A stretch of DNA of 64,000 bases from Nocardia jejuensis NBRC 103114 (GTDB lineage: Bacteria > Actinomycetota > Actinomycetes > Mycobacteriales > Mycobacteriaceae). Position numbers and translations under genes: made by a program. Shown here in pieces: positions 7,049-15,438 of this stretch. The notes beneath the pieces are model-generated. The model did no database searches and was not told the origin of the DNA. It worked only from the letters and a program-made list of their open reading frames with translations. Location of the stretch: positions 85,235-149,234 of the forward strand of contig NZ_BDBU01000037.1 of NCBI RefSeq assembly GCF_001613145.1, read 5' to 3'. The first letter of the stretch is position 1. Every line of letters starts with the position of its first letter.

Positions 7049-8638
7049 ATGACCACACACTCCGAGGTCAGCGCCCCCGAACGGACCACACCCGAATTCG
7101 AGGTGGCGGTGATCGGCGCGGGTCCGGGTGGCATCGCCGCCTCGGTCAAGCTGCTGGCGGGCGGGATCGAGAACTTCGTGGTGCTGGAGCGGTCCGACGA
7201 CGTGGGGGGCAGCTGGCACGAGAATCAGTACCCCGGTATCGGCGTGGACATTCCGGCCATCGCCTACCAATACTCCTTCGCGCGCAACGCCTTCTGGAGC
7301 CGGGCCTTCCCCAAGGGCGCGGAGGTGAAGGCGTACCACGTCGACGTGGCGAAGCAATTCGGCGTCTATCCCAAGGTGCGCTTCCGGACCAATGTCGAAC
7401 GCGAGCAGTGGGACGACGCCCGGGGCTGGTGGACTCTGCACCTGTCGGACGGATCGGTGCTCACCACGCGCTTCGTGATCAGTGCGGTCGGCGCGTTCGT
7501 GCGACCCAAGCAGGACGTCGGCATCGCGGGGCGCGACTCCTTCAGGGGCAAGATCCAGCGGCCCACCGACTGGGACTACGACTACGACATGACCGGTAAG
7601 CGGGTCGGCATCATCGGCACCGGAGCCAGTGCGGTGCAGATCATTCCGTCGATCGCGTCCGAGGTGGGGCACCTGTCGGTCTTCCAGCGCACTCCGGTCT
7701 GGTCGATTCCCAAACCGGACTTCGCGATGCCGCGCGCCGTGCAGCGCGTGCTGAACGTCCCGGGCGTGCAGGCCGGAATCCACGGCGGCGCGCTGATCGC
7801 CATCGATCTGGTGCTGCGCGGCGCGATCAAGGCGCCCAGCACCCTCGCGCATCCGGTCATGGACAAGTTCGACGAGCTCTGCATCAAGGGCTACCGCCGC
7901 TATCTGGAGCGGGTGGTACGCGATCCCGAGACCCGGGCGGCACTGACCCCGGACTTCGGCATCATCGCCAAGCGGCCGACCATGTCCAACGGCTACCTGC
8001 AGGCCTACAACCGAGACAATGTCGAACTGGTGACCACGCCGATCGACAAGATCACCCCGACCGCGGTGAAGACCCGCGACGGCGCGCTGCACAAGCTGGA
8101 CGTCCTGATCCTGGCGACCGGGTACGAGGTGTTCTCCGACCCGGAAACCTACCGCCCCGGAAACGTGGTGGGCCGCAACGGCTTCGACCTCGCCGAGTTC
8201 TACAACTCCGAGGGATTGCAGGCGTACCAGAGCGTTTCGGTGCCCGGCCTGCCGAATCGATGGACGCTGTGCGGACCGTACTCCTGGACCGGCTCGGGCT
8301 GGCACGCCTTCGTGGAGATGACCTCCGATCACGCCGTCCGGGCGATCGGCGAGGCCCGCCGCCGCAACGCGGTCTACTGCGAGGTGCGCAAGGACGCCGC
8401 GGACGCGTACCACCGGCAGATCCACGAGCAGGGCGAGGCGCTGCGCTACTACCTCGCCGAGCTGAACGCGCACGTGCCGACCTACTACCGCAACTCCCAG
8501 GGCGACACCACTTATGTGCGGCCGTCCGGATTCTTCGAGGCCCGCCGCGGCAATCGCAAGTTCCCGCTCGACGACTACCGGTACGAAGCCCCGCACTCGG
8601 CGGCGTCGGCCGGACCTGCTGACAGAATTGCCGGGTGA
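7049..8638 (+). CDS. Baeyer-Villiger-type flavin monooxygenase (atypical fingerprint)
   Basis: About 529 residues. The N-terminal FAD motif is VIGAGPGGIAASVKLL (about residues 18-33), with the DVGGSWHENQYPGIGVDIP segment typical of class B flavoprotein monooxygenases, and an NADPH-binding motif GIIGTGASAVQI mid-protein. These enzymes insert oxygen next to a ketone or oxidise N/S atoms. The usual fingerprint FxGxxxHxxxW(P/D) reads FRGKIQRPTDWD here, with Arg where His is expected. The stop overlaps the GTG of the GntR gene (GTGA), so the two are translationally coupled. The substrate is unknown; steroid or terpenoid ketones are possible given the neighbourhood. Confidence 0.85.
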   Translation: MTTHSEVSAPERTTPEFEVAVIGAGPGGIAASVKLLAGGIENFVVLERSDDVGGSWHENQYPGIGVDIPAIAYQYSFARNAFWSRAFPKGAEVKAYHVDVAKQFGVYPKVRFRTNVEREQWDDARGWWTLHLSDGSVLTTRFVISAVGAFVRPKQDVGIAGRDSFRGKIQRPTDWDYDYDMTGKRVGIIGTGASAVQIIPSIASEVGHLSVFQRTPVWSIPKPDFAMPRAVQRVLNVPGVQAGIHGGALIAIDLVLRGAIKAPSTLAHPVMDKFDELCIKGYRRYLERVVRDPETRAALTPDFGIIAKRPTMSNGYLQAYNRDNVELVTTPIDKITPTAVKTRDGALHKLDVLILATGYEVFSDPETYRPGNVVGRNGFDLAEFYNSEGLQAYQSVSVPGLPNRWTLCGPYSWTGSGWHAFVEMTSDHAVRAIGEARRRNAVYCEVRKDAADAYHRQIHEQGEALRYYLAELNAHVPTYYRNSQGDTTYVRPSGFFEARRGNRKFPLDDYRYEAPHSAASAGPADRIAG

Positions 8639-9426
8639 AGATTCCGACCGTCGTCGACGAAGTCACCGACACGCTGGCGTACCGCATCGCCGCCGGGGTC
8701 TATCCCCCCGGCGAGCTGATGCCGTCGGTACGCCGGCTGGCGGCCGAATTCGGGATCAGCACGCCGACGATCAACAGCGCGCTGGGACGCCTGGCCACGG
8801 TCGGATTCGTCGAGGCCCGGCGGGGCCTGGGCAATGTGGTGCGCGATATCTACCTCTACGGCGGAGTCGATACCGCGCGCTACATCTTCCGGTTCGCGCG
8901 GCAGCTGCCCGAGCGATCCGCCAAGATCTTCGGCGACATCATCGATGTCGACCATCTGTTGCTGCTGCAGGCCGTGCGCACCGTGTCGAAGAATCCGCGC
9001 GGCTACGACCACGCGCCGCTGGCTCGCGCGATCGAACGGTTCGAACTGCTCGTGGCCACCGGCGACGCCGGCGTTCCGGACATCATGCGCGCGGAATTGC
9101 ATGTGCTGCGAGTCGGATTGGCGGCCGTCGGGCAGACGGTCTACCTGAGCCTTTTCAATTCCATCGGCGAGTTGCTGATCGACACCCCCGAGGCCGGGCG
9201 GGCCTTCTACCAACCGCTGGAACCGGCCGGGCACGTGGTGGTGGCGCGAAAGATGCTGGAACTGTGGCAGTCCGGCGAGCCCGCCGACGATGCCGATCTC
9301 GACGCCGTCGATAACCTCATCCGGGTCTACCACGATCAAGTGACGGAGAGTTTCCGCGAGATCGTGACCGCGGAGGCCGCCGCGCTCGAGCGCGTGCCAC
9401 CCCGGTCGGTCACCGCGACGCGCTGA
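8635..9426 (+). CDS. GntR-family transcriptional regulator
   Basis: A 263-residue regulator whose N-terminal winged HTH is recognisable (YRIAAGVYPPGELMPSVRRL, AAEFGISTPTINSALGRLA, VGFVEARRGLGNVV). A long helical C-terminal domain follows, probably ligand-binding, not recognised as a standard FCD or UTRA domain. Start: GTG 8635 overlaps the monooxygenase stop. It probably controls the monooxygenase promoter via the palindromes at 6960-6977. Confidence 0.85.
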   Translation: MKIPTVVDEVTDTLAYRIAAGVYPPGELMPSVRRLAAEFGISTPTINSALGRLATVGFVEARRGLGNVVRDIYLYGGVDTARYIFRFARQLPERSAKIFGDIIDVDHLLLLQAVRTVSKNPRGYDHAPLARAIERFELLVATGDAGVPDIMRAELHVLRVGLAAVGQTVYLSLFNSIGELLIDTPEAGRAFYQPLEPAGHVVVARKMLELWQSGEPADDADLDAVDNLIRVYHDQVTESFREIVTAEAAALERVPPRSVTATR

Positions 9427-9539
9427 CCTCAGCGGCTGCGATCCAGAAGGCGCTAGCGCGCGAACCGAACTCGCGACAGACTGGAAACCGTGAGTCGCCT
9501 GACGCTCGGACAGTTCACCATCGACAGGGAGGGTCCGCG

Positions 9540-11072
9540 ATGACCGCACTCGCTCGCGGTGAGAATCGGCCCGCGCCCGCCGATCGGATGACGGTCACGG
9601 TCAGTTCCTCGGCCGGCGTCGATGTCTCGGCTCTGCTGTTGAACACGGACGGACGCGTGCGCTCGGACGCGGATTTCGTATTCTTCAACCAACCGGCCGC
9701 CCCGGGTGTCACCTACCGGCACGGCCGGGGCGCGGGCGACATGGTGGACGTGCAGACCTCCGCGATCCCGGCGGACGTGGACAAGATCGCCATCACCGCG
9801 AGCCTGGACGGCAGCGGACCGGCCACCTTCGCCGGGGCGAACTCGCTGACCGCGACCATCGGATCCGATTCCGGCACATTGACATTCCAGATGACCGGGC
9901 TCAGCACCGAGACCGGCGTGGTCTGCGTGGAGATATACCGGCGCGGCGGCGCGTGGAAGGTGCGCGCGGTCGGCCAGGGATACGACAACGGCCTCGCGGG
10001 AATCGCGGCGGCCTACGGCGTCGATATCGACGACGAACCCGAGGCCCCGCCGAGCACGGCCGCCGCTCCACCGCAGTATGAGCCGTCGGCCGCGCCGCGG
10101 TATCAACCACCGGCACCGCCGCAGTACCAGCCACCGGCACCGCCGCAGAATCAACCCGCAGCGCCGCCGCAGTATCAACCCGCGGCACCGCCGCAGTATC
10201 AACCCGCGGCACCGCCGCAGAGTCCGCCCCCGGCACCGCCGCCCTATACACCCAGCCCCGGATACGCACCGGCGCAAGGCTATTCACCGGCGGCCCCGGT
10301 TTCGCCGCCGCCCTCGCAGCAAGGAGTTCCGCCGATGCAGAGCGACCTGTTCAACCAGAGCCACGCCGAGGTCAGCGGCCAGGGCATTCAGAAGCAGGGC
10401 GGCAAGATGATTCGCGTCGCGGTGAACGGCGAGACCATGGCGCGCGCCGGATCGATGGTCGCGTATCAGGGCGAGCTGCACTTCAAGGCGCTCGGCTCCG
10501 GCGGCATCGGGCGCGCCATCCAGCAGCGGCTGACCGGTGAGGGCGTGCCGCTCATGCAGGTGTCCGGTCGCGGAGACCTGTTCCTGGCCAATGCCGCCGC
10601 CGATGTGCACACCGTGGATCTGGACGGCAGCGACGGGCTCACCATCAACGGCGCGAACGTGCTGGCCTTCGACACCTCGCTGTCCTACAAGATCCAAAGG
10701 GTCCAGGGCGCGGCCGGTTACGCCAGCAATGCCGGACTCTTCAACTGCGTCTTCACCGGCCGCGGTCGCATCGCCATCACCACGCACGGCTCGCCGGTCG
10801 TGCTCAATGTGGATCAGCCGACCTATGCCGATCCGCAGGCCGCGGTGGCCTGGTCCTCGAGCCTGCAGACCGGAATCAAGCGCAATGACTCCTTCGGGCT
10901 CGGCCGGCTGATGGGCCGCAGCACCGGCGAGGGTCTGACGCTGTCGTTCTCGGGACGCGGCTTCGTCATCGTGCAGCCCTCGGAACTGCCGCCGGGTGGA
11001 TTCATCGGCGGTACCGGCGGCGGCCAGGAAGCCGGTCAGAGCGGCGGAATGCTGGGTGGACTGCTCGGCTAG
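9540..11072 (+). CDS. TerD-domain / proline-rich linker / AIM24-domain fusion protein
   Basis: A 510-residue protein in three parts. Residues 1-165 resemble TerD (VSALLLNTDGRVRSDADFVF, then RRGGAWKVRAVGQGY and GLAGIAAAYGV). Residues about 166-260 are a Pro/Gln/Tyr/Ala linker built from PPQYQPAA repeats. Residues about 266-490 resemble the AIM24 family, a beta-rich Gly-rich domain (SGRGDLFLANAAADVHTVDL, FTGRGRIAITTHGSPV). The TerD part lacks the calcium-binding DLDAS and GEGEGDDE motifs found in the TerD at 48.1-48.7 kb. Start: ATG 9540 follows AGGGAGGG. Probably cytoplasmic; the precise role is unknown, with stress response or surface-linked scaffolding as guesses. Confidence 0.85.
   Translation: MTALARGENRPAPADRMTVTVSSSAGVDVSALLLNTDGRVRSDADFVFFNQPAAPGVTYRHGRGAGDMVDVQTSAIPADVDKIAITASLDGSGPATFAGANSLTATIGSDSGTLTFQMTGLSTETGVVCVEIYRRGGAWKVRAVGQGYDNGLAGIAAAYGVDIDDEPEAPPSTAAAPPQYEPSAAPRYQPPAPPQYQPPAPPQNQPAAPPQYQPAAPPQYQPAAPPQSPPPAPPPYTPSPGYAPAQGYSPAAPVSPPPSQQGVPPMQSDLFNQSHAEVSGQGIQKQGGKMIRVAVNGETMARAGSMVAYQGELHFKALGSGGIGRAIQQRLTGEGVPLMQVSGRGDLFLANAAADVHTVDLDGSDGLTINGANVLAFDTSLSYKIQRVQGAAGYASNAGLFNCVFTGRGRIAITTHGSPVVLNVDQPTYADPQAAVAWSSSLQTGIKRNDSFGLGRLMGRSTGEGLTLSFSGRGFVIVQPSELPPGGFIGGTGGGQEAGQSGGMLGGLLG
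10074..10230 (+). repeat. Coding tandem repeat (PPQYQPAA units)
   Basis: Imperfect 24-base units encode the proline-rich linker of the TerD-AIM24 protein. Two adjacent units, 10170-10193 and 10194-10217, are identical. Copy number is likely to vary between strains. Confidence 0.7.
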
Positions 11073-11082
11073 GCAAGCGAAT

Positions 11083-11096
11083 TAGAACACGTTATA
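11083..11096. promoter_or_regulatory. KstR-type operator (TnnAACnnGTTnnA)
   Basis: TAGAACACGTTATA fits the published KstR consensus at every fixed position. It lies 57 bases upstream of the chosen start of the KstD-like flavoprotein, a class of gene KstR controls in Mycobacterium and Rhodococcus. Confidence 0.65.
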
Positions 11097-11153
11097 GTTT
11101 GCCCCGATTGTCCGCGGGCCATGGCGGGTCCGGGACGAAAGGTGGTCGGGGCG

Positions 11154-12767
11154 ATGGCACAGGCGTGGGACCGGACGGCGGATGTCGTGGTGGTCGGCTA
11201 CGGCGGGGCGGGTGTGAGCGCGGCCCTGGCGGCCCGTGAATCGGGTGCGGACGTCCTGGCGATCGATCGTTTCATCGGCGGCGGCGCGACCGCGCTGTCC
11301 GGCGGCATCGTGTACTCCGGCGGCGGCACCTGGGTGCAGCGCGCCGCCGGGGTCGAGGACGATGTCGATTCGATGTACGCCTACCTGCGTTCGGAGGTCG
11401 GCGACGCGGTGCGCGAGGAGACGCTGCGCCGCTTCTGCGAGGACTCCGCCGGGCTGATCGATTGGCTCACCGGACACGGGGTTCCGTTCCAGCCGTCACT
11501 GTGCCCGTACAAGACCTCGTACCCGACCGACGAGCACTACCTGTACTACTCCGGCAGTGAGATCGCGGGCGGGTTCCGCGATCTGGCCACCCCCGCGCCG
11601 CGCGGGCATCGCGCGCACGGACGCGGCGTCTCGGGCAAGAAGCTCTTCGCGCCGCTGGCCGCGTCTGCGGCCGCGCACGGGGTCCGGGTGCAGACCGCCA
11701 CCCGGGCGACCTCACTGGTGGTCGAGGACGGACGAGTCGTCGGCGTCGAAGCCCTCACCTTGGCCGCGGCGCCGAAGTCGGTGCGGCGCAGGTTCGCGAC
11801 GCTGGCGAAAATATCCGCCAAACCCGGTGTCTACCACCCGGATCTGCGCGCGGCGGTGCAGCGGCGCATGGACCGGCTCGAGCAGCGCTACGGCGCGCCC
11901 ACCCGCATCCGCGCCCGGTCGGCGGTGATCGTGACGACCGGCGGCTTCATCGCCAACGAGGCGATGGTGGCGCGGCACGCACCGAACTACCCGCACTCGT
12001 CCGGCCTGCCGCTGGGCACCGCGGGCGACGACGGCAGCGGAATCACCATGGCGGCCGACATCGGCGCCGCCACCGGCAAAATGGACACCATCTCGACCTG
12101 GCGGTTCATCGCGCCGCCCAGTGCCATGTTCGCCGCGCTCGCGGTCGGCGACGACGGACAGCGCATGGTCGACGAATCCCGCTACGGTGCGGCGCTGGGC
12201 GGGGCGATCGCCGCGCGGCCCGGCAACCGAGCATGGCTGCTGCTCGACGCCGACCTGCTGACCGAGGCGCGCGGGCAGATCGGCCCGCAATCGGTGTGGT
12301 TCCAGCGCATGCAGACCGAACGGCTGCTGCGGTTCGGGCGCATCACGGGACGGACCGTGGAAGAGGCGGCCGCCCGGGCCGGGATCGATCCGAACGCGTT
12401 GCGGCACACCGTCGATGCCCACAATCGCGCCATCGCGGCCGGGGAGCCGGATCCGATGGGCAAGCCGGATCAGATTCGCCGCGCCATCGACACCGCGCCG
12501 TTCACCCTGCTCGACATCTCGATGCGCGCCGCGCTGACCTACCCCACGCCCATGCTGACCCTCGGCGGCCTACTCGTGGACGAGGAGACCGGCGGCGTGC
12601 TCACGGCCGACGGTGAGACCATCGCGGGCCTGTACGCGGCGGGCCGCAGCGCCGTCGGCGTGTGCTCGAATTCGTACGTCAGCGGGCTGTCGCTGGCCGA
12701 CTGCGTGTTCTCGGGACGACGCGCGGGTGCGCACAGCGTCCGGGAAATCACCACGACCGGCCGATGA
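11154..12767 (+). CDS. FAD-dependent 3-ketosteroid dehydrogenase-like protein (KstD / Delta4-5alpha type)
   Basis: About 537 residues of the FAD_binding_2 (fumarate reductase/KstD) family. The FAD motif DVVVVGYGGAGVSAALAA is at residues 10-27, GGGATALSGGIVYSGGG follows, and the C-terminal motif AGLYAAGRSAVGVCSNSYVS is near 495-515. The tail resembles the 3-oxo-5alpha-steroid 4-dehydrogenase branch more than classical KstD, but this cannot be settled by eye. Start: ATG 11154 has AAAGGTGG upstream; an earlier in-frame ATG (11121) lacks one. A KstR-type site at 11083-11096 supports a role in sterol catabolism. A palindromic hairpin overlaps the stop codon. Confidence 0.83.
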   Translation: MAQAWDRTADVVVVGYGGAGVSAALAARESGADVLAIDRFIGGGATALSGGIVYSGGGTWVQRAAGVEDDVDSMYAYLRSEVGDAVREETLRRFCEDSAGLIDWLTGHGVPFQPSLCPYKTSYPTDEHYLYYSGSEIAGGFRDLATPAPRGHRAHGRGVSGKKLFAPLAASAAAHGVRVQTATRATSLVVEDGRVVGVEALTLAAAPKSVRRRFATLAKISAKPGVYHPDLRAAVQRRMDRLEQRYGAPTRIRARSAVIVTTGGFIANEAMVARHAPNYPHSSGLPLGTAGDDGSGITMAADIGAATGKMDTISTWRFIAPPSAMFAALAVGDDGQRMVDESRYGAALGGAIAARPGNRAWLLLDADLLTEARGQIGPQSVWFQRMQTERLLRFGRITGRTVEEAAARAGIDPNALRHTVDAHNRAIAAGEPDPMGKPDQIRRAIDTAPFTLLDISMRAALTYPTPMLTLGGLLVDEETGGVLTADGETIAGLYAAGRSAVGVCSNSYVSGLSLADCVFSGRRAGAHSVREITTTGR

Positions 12768-12781
12768 TCATCGGCCGGTCG
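12754..12781 (+). terminator. 28-base perfect palindrome overlapping the stop codon
   Basis: The arms CGACCGGCCGATGA and TCATCGGCCGGTCG are perfect complements with no loop; the TGA stop at 12765-12767 lies at the centre. Stability suits a terminator but there is no T-tract. Confidence 0.5.
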
Positions 12782-12832
12782 AAGGGGCTATCGCCGTTGA
12801 TAGACACAGACCCATTGAACCAGCGAGCACCC

Positions 12833-12852
12833 CTGCTAACAATAGTTAGCAG
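12833..12852. promoter_or_regulatory. Perfect 8+4+8 palindrome upstream of ceramidase
   Basis: CTGCTAAC, spacer AATA, GTTAGCAG. It is about 150 bases upstream of the ceramidase start in otherwise gene-free DNA, and its form suits a TetR-class operator. No regulator gene is adjacent. Confidence 0.45.
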
Positions 12853-13000
12853 TACCCGAAGTCCCAGGGAGTCGGTCGGCGCAGGCCAGCGCGGTCATAT
12901 CGGACGGCTATGCGAGGCAGCCGAATTCGAGCGTCGCGGACTCGGGCCGATCACCCGTGAATCGAGCGCGGCGCCGGTCCGTTGTGTCTAAGTTCGATAC

Positions 13001-14956
13001 ATGAGCGAATCGAGTGAGCGGTACCTGGCCGGGCGCGGGATCGCGGACATCACCGGCGAGGCGGCCGGGGCAGGCATGCTCGGGTACGGGATGGCCGATC
13101 AGCGCACCGACGGGATCCACACCAGGTTGCGTTCGCGCGCTTTCGTTTTCGCCGACGGCCACACCGGGCGGCGGGTGCTGCTGGTCGTCAACGATCTGCC
13201 GCTGATCTTCTCCAGCCTCAACCAGGAGGTGCTGCGGCGGCTGGCGGCTCGGTTCGGTGACGCCTACACCGAACACAATGTGATGCTGACGGCCACCCAT
13301 ACCCATTGCGGGCCGGGCGGATACGCACACCACCGGCTCTACAACACCACCACCGGCGGCTTCCGGCCCAAGACCTTCGGGGCGATCGTGGACGGCATCG
13401 TCGAGGCGGTCGAGCGGGCGCACGCCGATCTCGCGCCCGCGAGCCTGCGACTCGCGCACGGGGAGCTGCACGATGCGAGCGTCAACCGATCGCGGTCGGC
13501 GTTCGAGCGAAACCCCCGGTCGGACCGGGACTTCTTTCCCGATGCCGTCGATCCGCAGACCACGCTGCTGCGCATCGACCGGGCCGGCGTGCCGGTCGGA
13601 GCCATCGACTGGTTCGCCGCGCACAACACCTCGATGACCAACCGGAACACGCTGATCTCCGGGGACAACAAGGGATACGCGGCCTACCACTGGGAACGGG
13701 TGGTGCGGGGCGTCGACTATCTCGCCTCGCCGCAGCCGGATTTCATCGCGGCCTTCGCCCAGACCAATGCCGGCGACATGTCACCGAACCTGGCCGGGCG
13801 GCCCGGGCACGGACCCACCGATGACGAATTCGAGAACACCAGGATCCTGGGCACACGACAGTTCGAGGCGGCGGCCGAGCTGGCCACCGCTGCGGGACAG
13901 GCGATTTGCGGCGATATCGACTACCGGATCGTGCACGTCGATCTGTCGGCGGTGACGGTGTCCGCCGAGTTCACCGGCGACGGACGCGAGCACCGGACCG
14001 GGAAGCCCTGCGCCGGTGCGTCATCGCTCGCGGGCGCGGGATTCGACGGACCGACCTTCTGGAAGACCTTCCACGAGGGCCGCGGCTCCGGATGGGACCG
14101 GATCGCAAACGGCCTGCTGTACCGGCTCACCCCGAAACTCGCTGCCGCGCAAGCGCCCAAGGCCGTCGTGGCGCCGGGCGGGATCCTGAACCGGCTCACC
14201 CCGTTCGTGCAGGAGATCGCACCGGTTCAGCTGCTGCGGATCGGGCAGCTGTACCTGATCGGCATACCGGGAGAGGTCACCATCACGGCCGGACTTCGCC
14301 TGCGCCGCACCGTGGCCGGGATCGTCGGGGCCGATCTGGCCGATGTGCTGGTGGCCGGGTACAGCAATTCCTACATCCACTATGTGACGACGCCGGAGGA
14401 GTACGACGAGCAGCGCTACGAGGGCGGCAGCACGCTCTTCGGTCGCTGGGAACTGCCCGCGCTGCAGCAGATCGCCGCCGCACTGGCGACCGCCATGCGG
14501 GACGGTGAGCAGGCCGCGAGCGGTCCCGCGGCACCCGATCTCGCGGCCCGGCAGCGCTCGGCGAAAGACCGCACGCGCCAGGATGTTCCACCGAGCGGTC
14601 ACGAGTTCGGGGATGTGCTGACCGCGCCCGCCGCGTCCTATCGCACCGGCTCGCAGGTGCTGATCGAATTCGCGGGCGCCGATCCGGGCAACGAGTTGCG
14701 GCGCGGCGGAACCTATCTCGATGTCCGCAGACTCGACGGCGAGGCGTGGTGCACGATCGCCGACGACAACGACTGGGCGACCAAATTCCGCTGGCGTCCT
14801 GATTCCGGCGGCGTCTCGCGAGTCACCGTCACCTGGGATATCCCGGTCGGCACGCCCGCGGGCACCTACCAGATCCGATATCACGGCCACGCCGCACGCG
14901 AGGATCGAACCCTCACCGAGTTCACCGGCGTCTCGGGCACTTTCGAGGTGCGCTGA
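13001..14956 (+). CDS. Neutral/alkaline non-lysosomal ceramidase family hydrolase
   Basis: 651 residues, the normal length for neutral ceramidases, which cleave ceramide to sphingosine and fatty acid. The N-terminus GRGIADITGEAAGAGMLGY and the zinc-ligand segment TATHTHCGPGGY are characteristic. The catalytic motif NAGDMSPN (family NxGDxSPN) lies near residue 257. A C-terminal Ig-like domain starts near residue 530. No obvious signal peptide is visible, although many homologues are secreted. Start: ATG 13001 lacks a Shine-Dalgarno, but TAAGTT at 12989-12994 lies six bases upstream, so the mRNA may be leaderless. Confidence 0.88.
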   Translation: MSESSERYLAGRGIADITGEAAGAGMLGYGMADQRTDGIHTRLRSRAFVFADGHTGRRVLLVVNDLPLIFSSLNQEVLRRLAARFGDAYTEHNVMLTATHTHCGPGGYAHHRLYNTTTGGFRPKTFGAIVDGIVEAVERAHADLAPASLRLAHGELHDASVNRSRSAFERNPRSDRDFFPDAVDPQTTLLRIDRAGVPVGAIDWFAAHNTSMTNRNTLISGDNKGYAAYHWERVVRGVDYLASPQPDFIAAFAQTNAGDMSPNLAGRPGHGPTDDEFENTRILGTRQFEAAAELATAAGQAICGDIDYRIVHVDLSAVTVSAEFTGDGREHRTGKPCAGASSLAGAGFDGPTFWKTFHEGRGSGWDRIANGLLYRLTPKLAAAQAPKAVVAPGGILNRLTPFVQEIAPVQLLRIGQLYLIGIPGEVTITAGLRLRRTVAGIVGADLADVLVAGYSNSYIHYVTTPEEYDEQRYEGGSTLFGRWELPALQQIAAALATAMRDGEQAASGPAAPDLAARQRSAKDRTRQDVPPSGHEFGDVLTAPAASYRTGSQVLIEFAGADPGNELRRGGTYLDVRRLDGEAWCTIADDNDWATKFRWRPDSGGVSRVTVTWDIPVGTPAGTYQIRYHGHAAREDRTLTEFTGVSGTFEVR

Positions 14957-14957
14957 A

Positions 14958-15002
14958 CGGCCGGACCCGTCCGGGACTGTTTCTCCCGGGCGAGTCCGGC
15001 CG
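14958..15002 (+). terminator. Nested hairpin after ceramidase
   Basis: CGGCCGGAC (14958-14966) pairs with GTCCGGCCG (14994-15002), enclosing an inner CCGGGA/TCCCGG hairpin at 14971-14989. It starts two bases after the ceramidase stop. It may serve the convergent small gene as well. Confidence 0.55.
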
Positions 15003-15014
15003 CTGGTCGCTGTG

Positions 15015-15209
15015 CTACCGCCGCGCGGACAGCAATAGCACCGGAACCGTCACCGGCCACGCCAAGGCCTGCCCGGCGATCCGCGCGAGCAGCTCGGTGC
15101 GCCCGATCGCACCGCTGTACTGCAGGCGCACCCAGGTCACCGAACCGACAACACCGGCCCCGACGAGCCACAGCCCGCCCACGAGCCCGATAACCGCACT
15201 TTCGGCCAT
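15015..15209 (-). CDS. Small membrane protein, 64 aa
   Basis: Two hydrophobic segments (VIGLVGGLWLVGAGVVGSVTW and LAWPVTVPVLLL) flank a polar loop, so it is a likely two-helix membrane protein. No family is recognised. Start ATG 15209 has a weak GAGGG just upstream. It is convergent with the ceramidase gene and downstream of the two-component pair on the same strand, with a gap of about 229 bases. Confidence 0.5.
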   Translation of the reverse strand: MAESAVIGLVGGLWLVGAGVVGSVTWVRLQYSGAIGRTELLARIAGQALAWPVTVPVLLLSARR

Positions 15210-15438
15210 ACCCTCAAACCCCTACTGTCGCTGATCACATCCTTCGCTGAGGCCGGCGCTGACGATGCCGGCCGCCGAGGTCGCGGGCCTTCCCCATTCA
15301 CAGGTCGCGAGCCTCGCCCCACAGCATTGCGTAACACCCGGCGGCGCGTTCATCGAGCCCCCAAATACTTGCTTGGTCGACGAATACGCCTAGGTCGTGG
15401 CCGGACAGCCTTGGCCCGCAACGACACCCGAGACCGGA

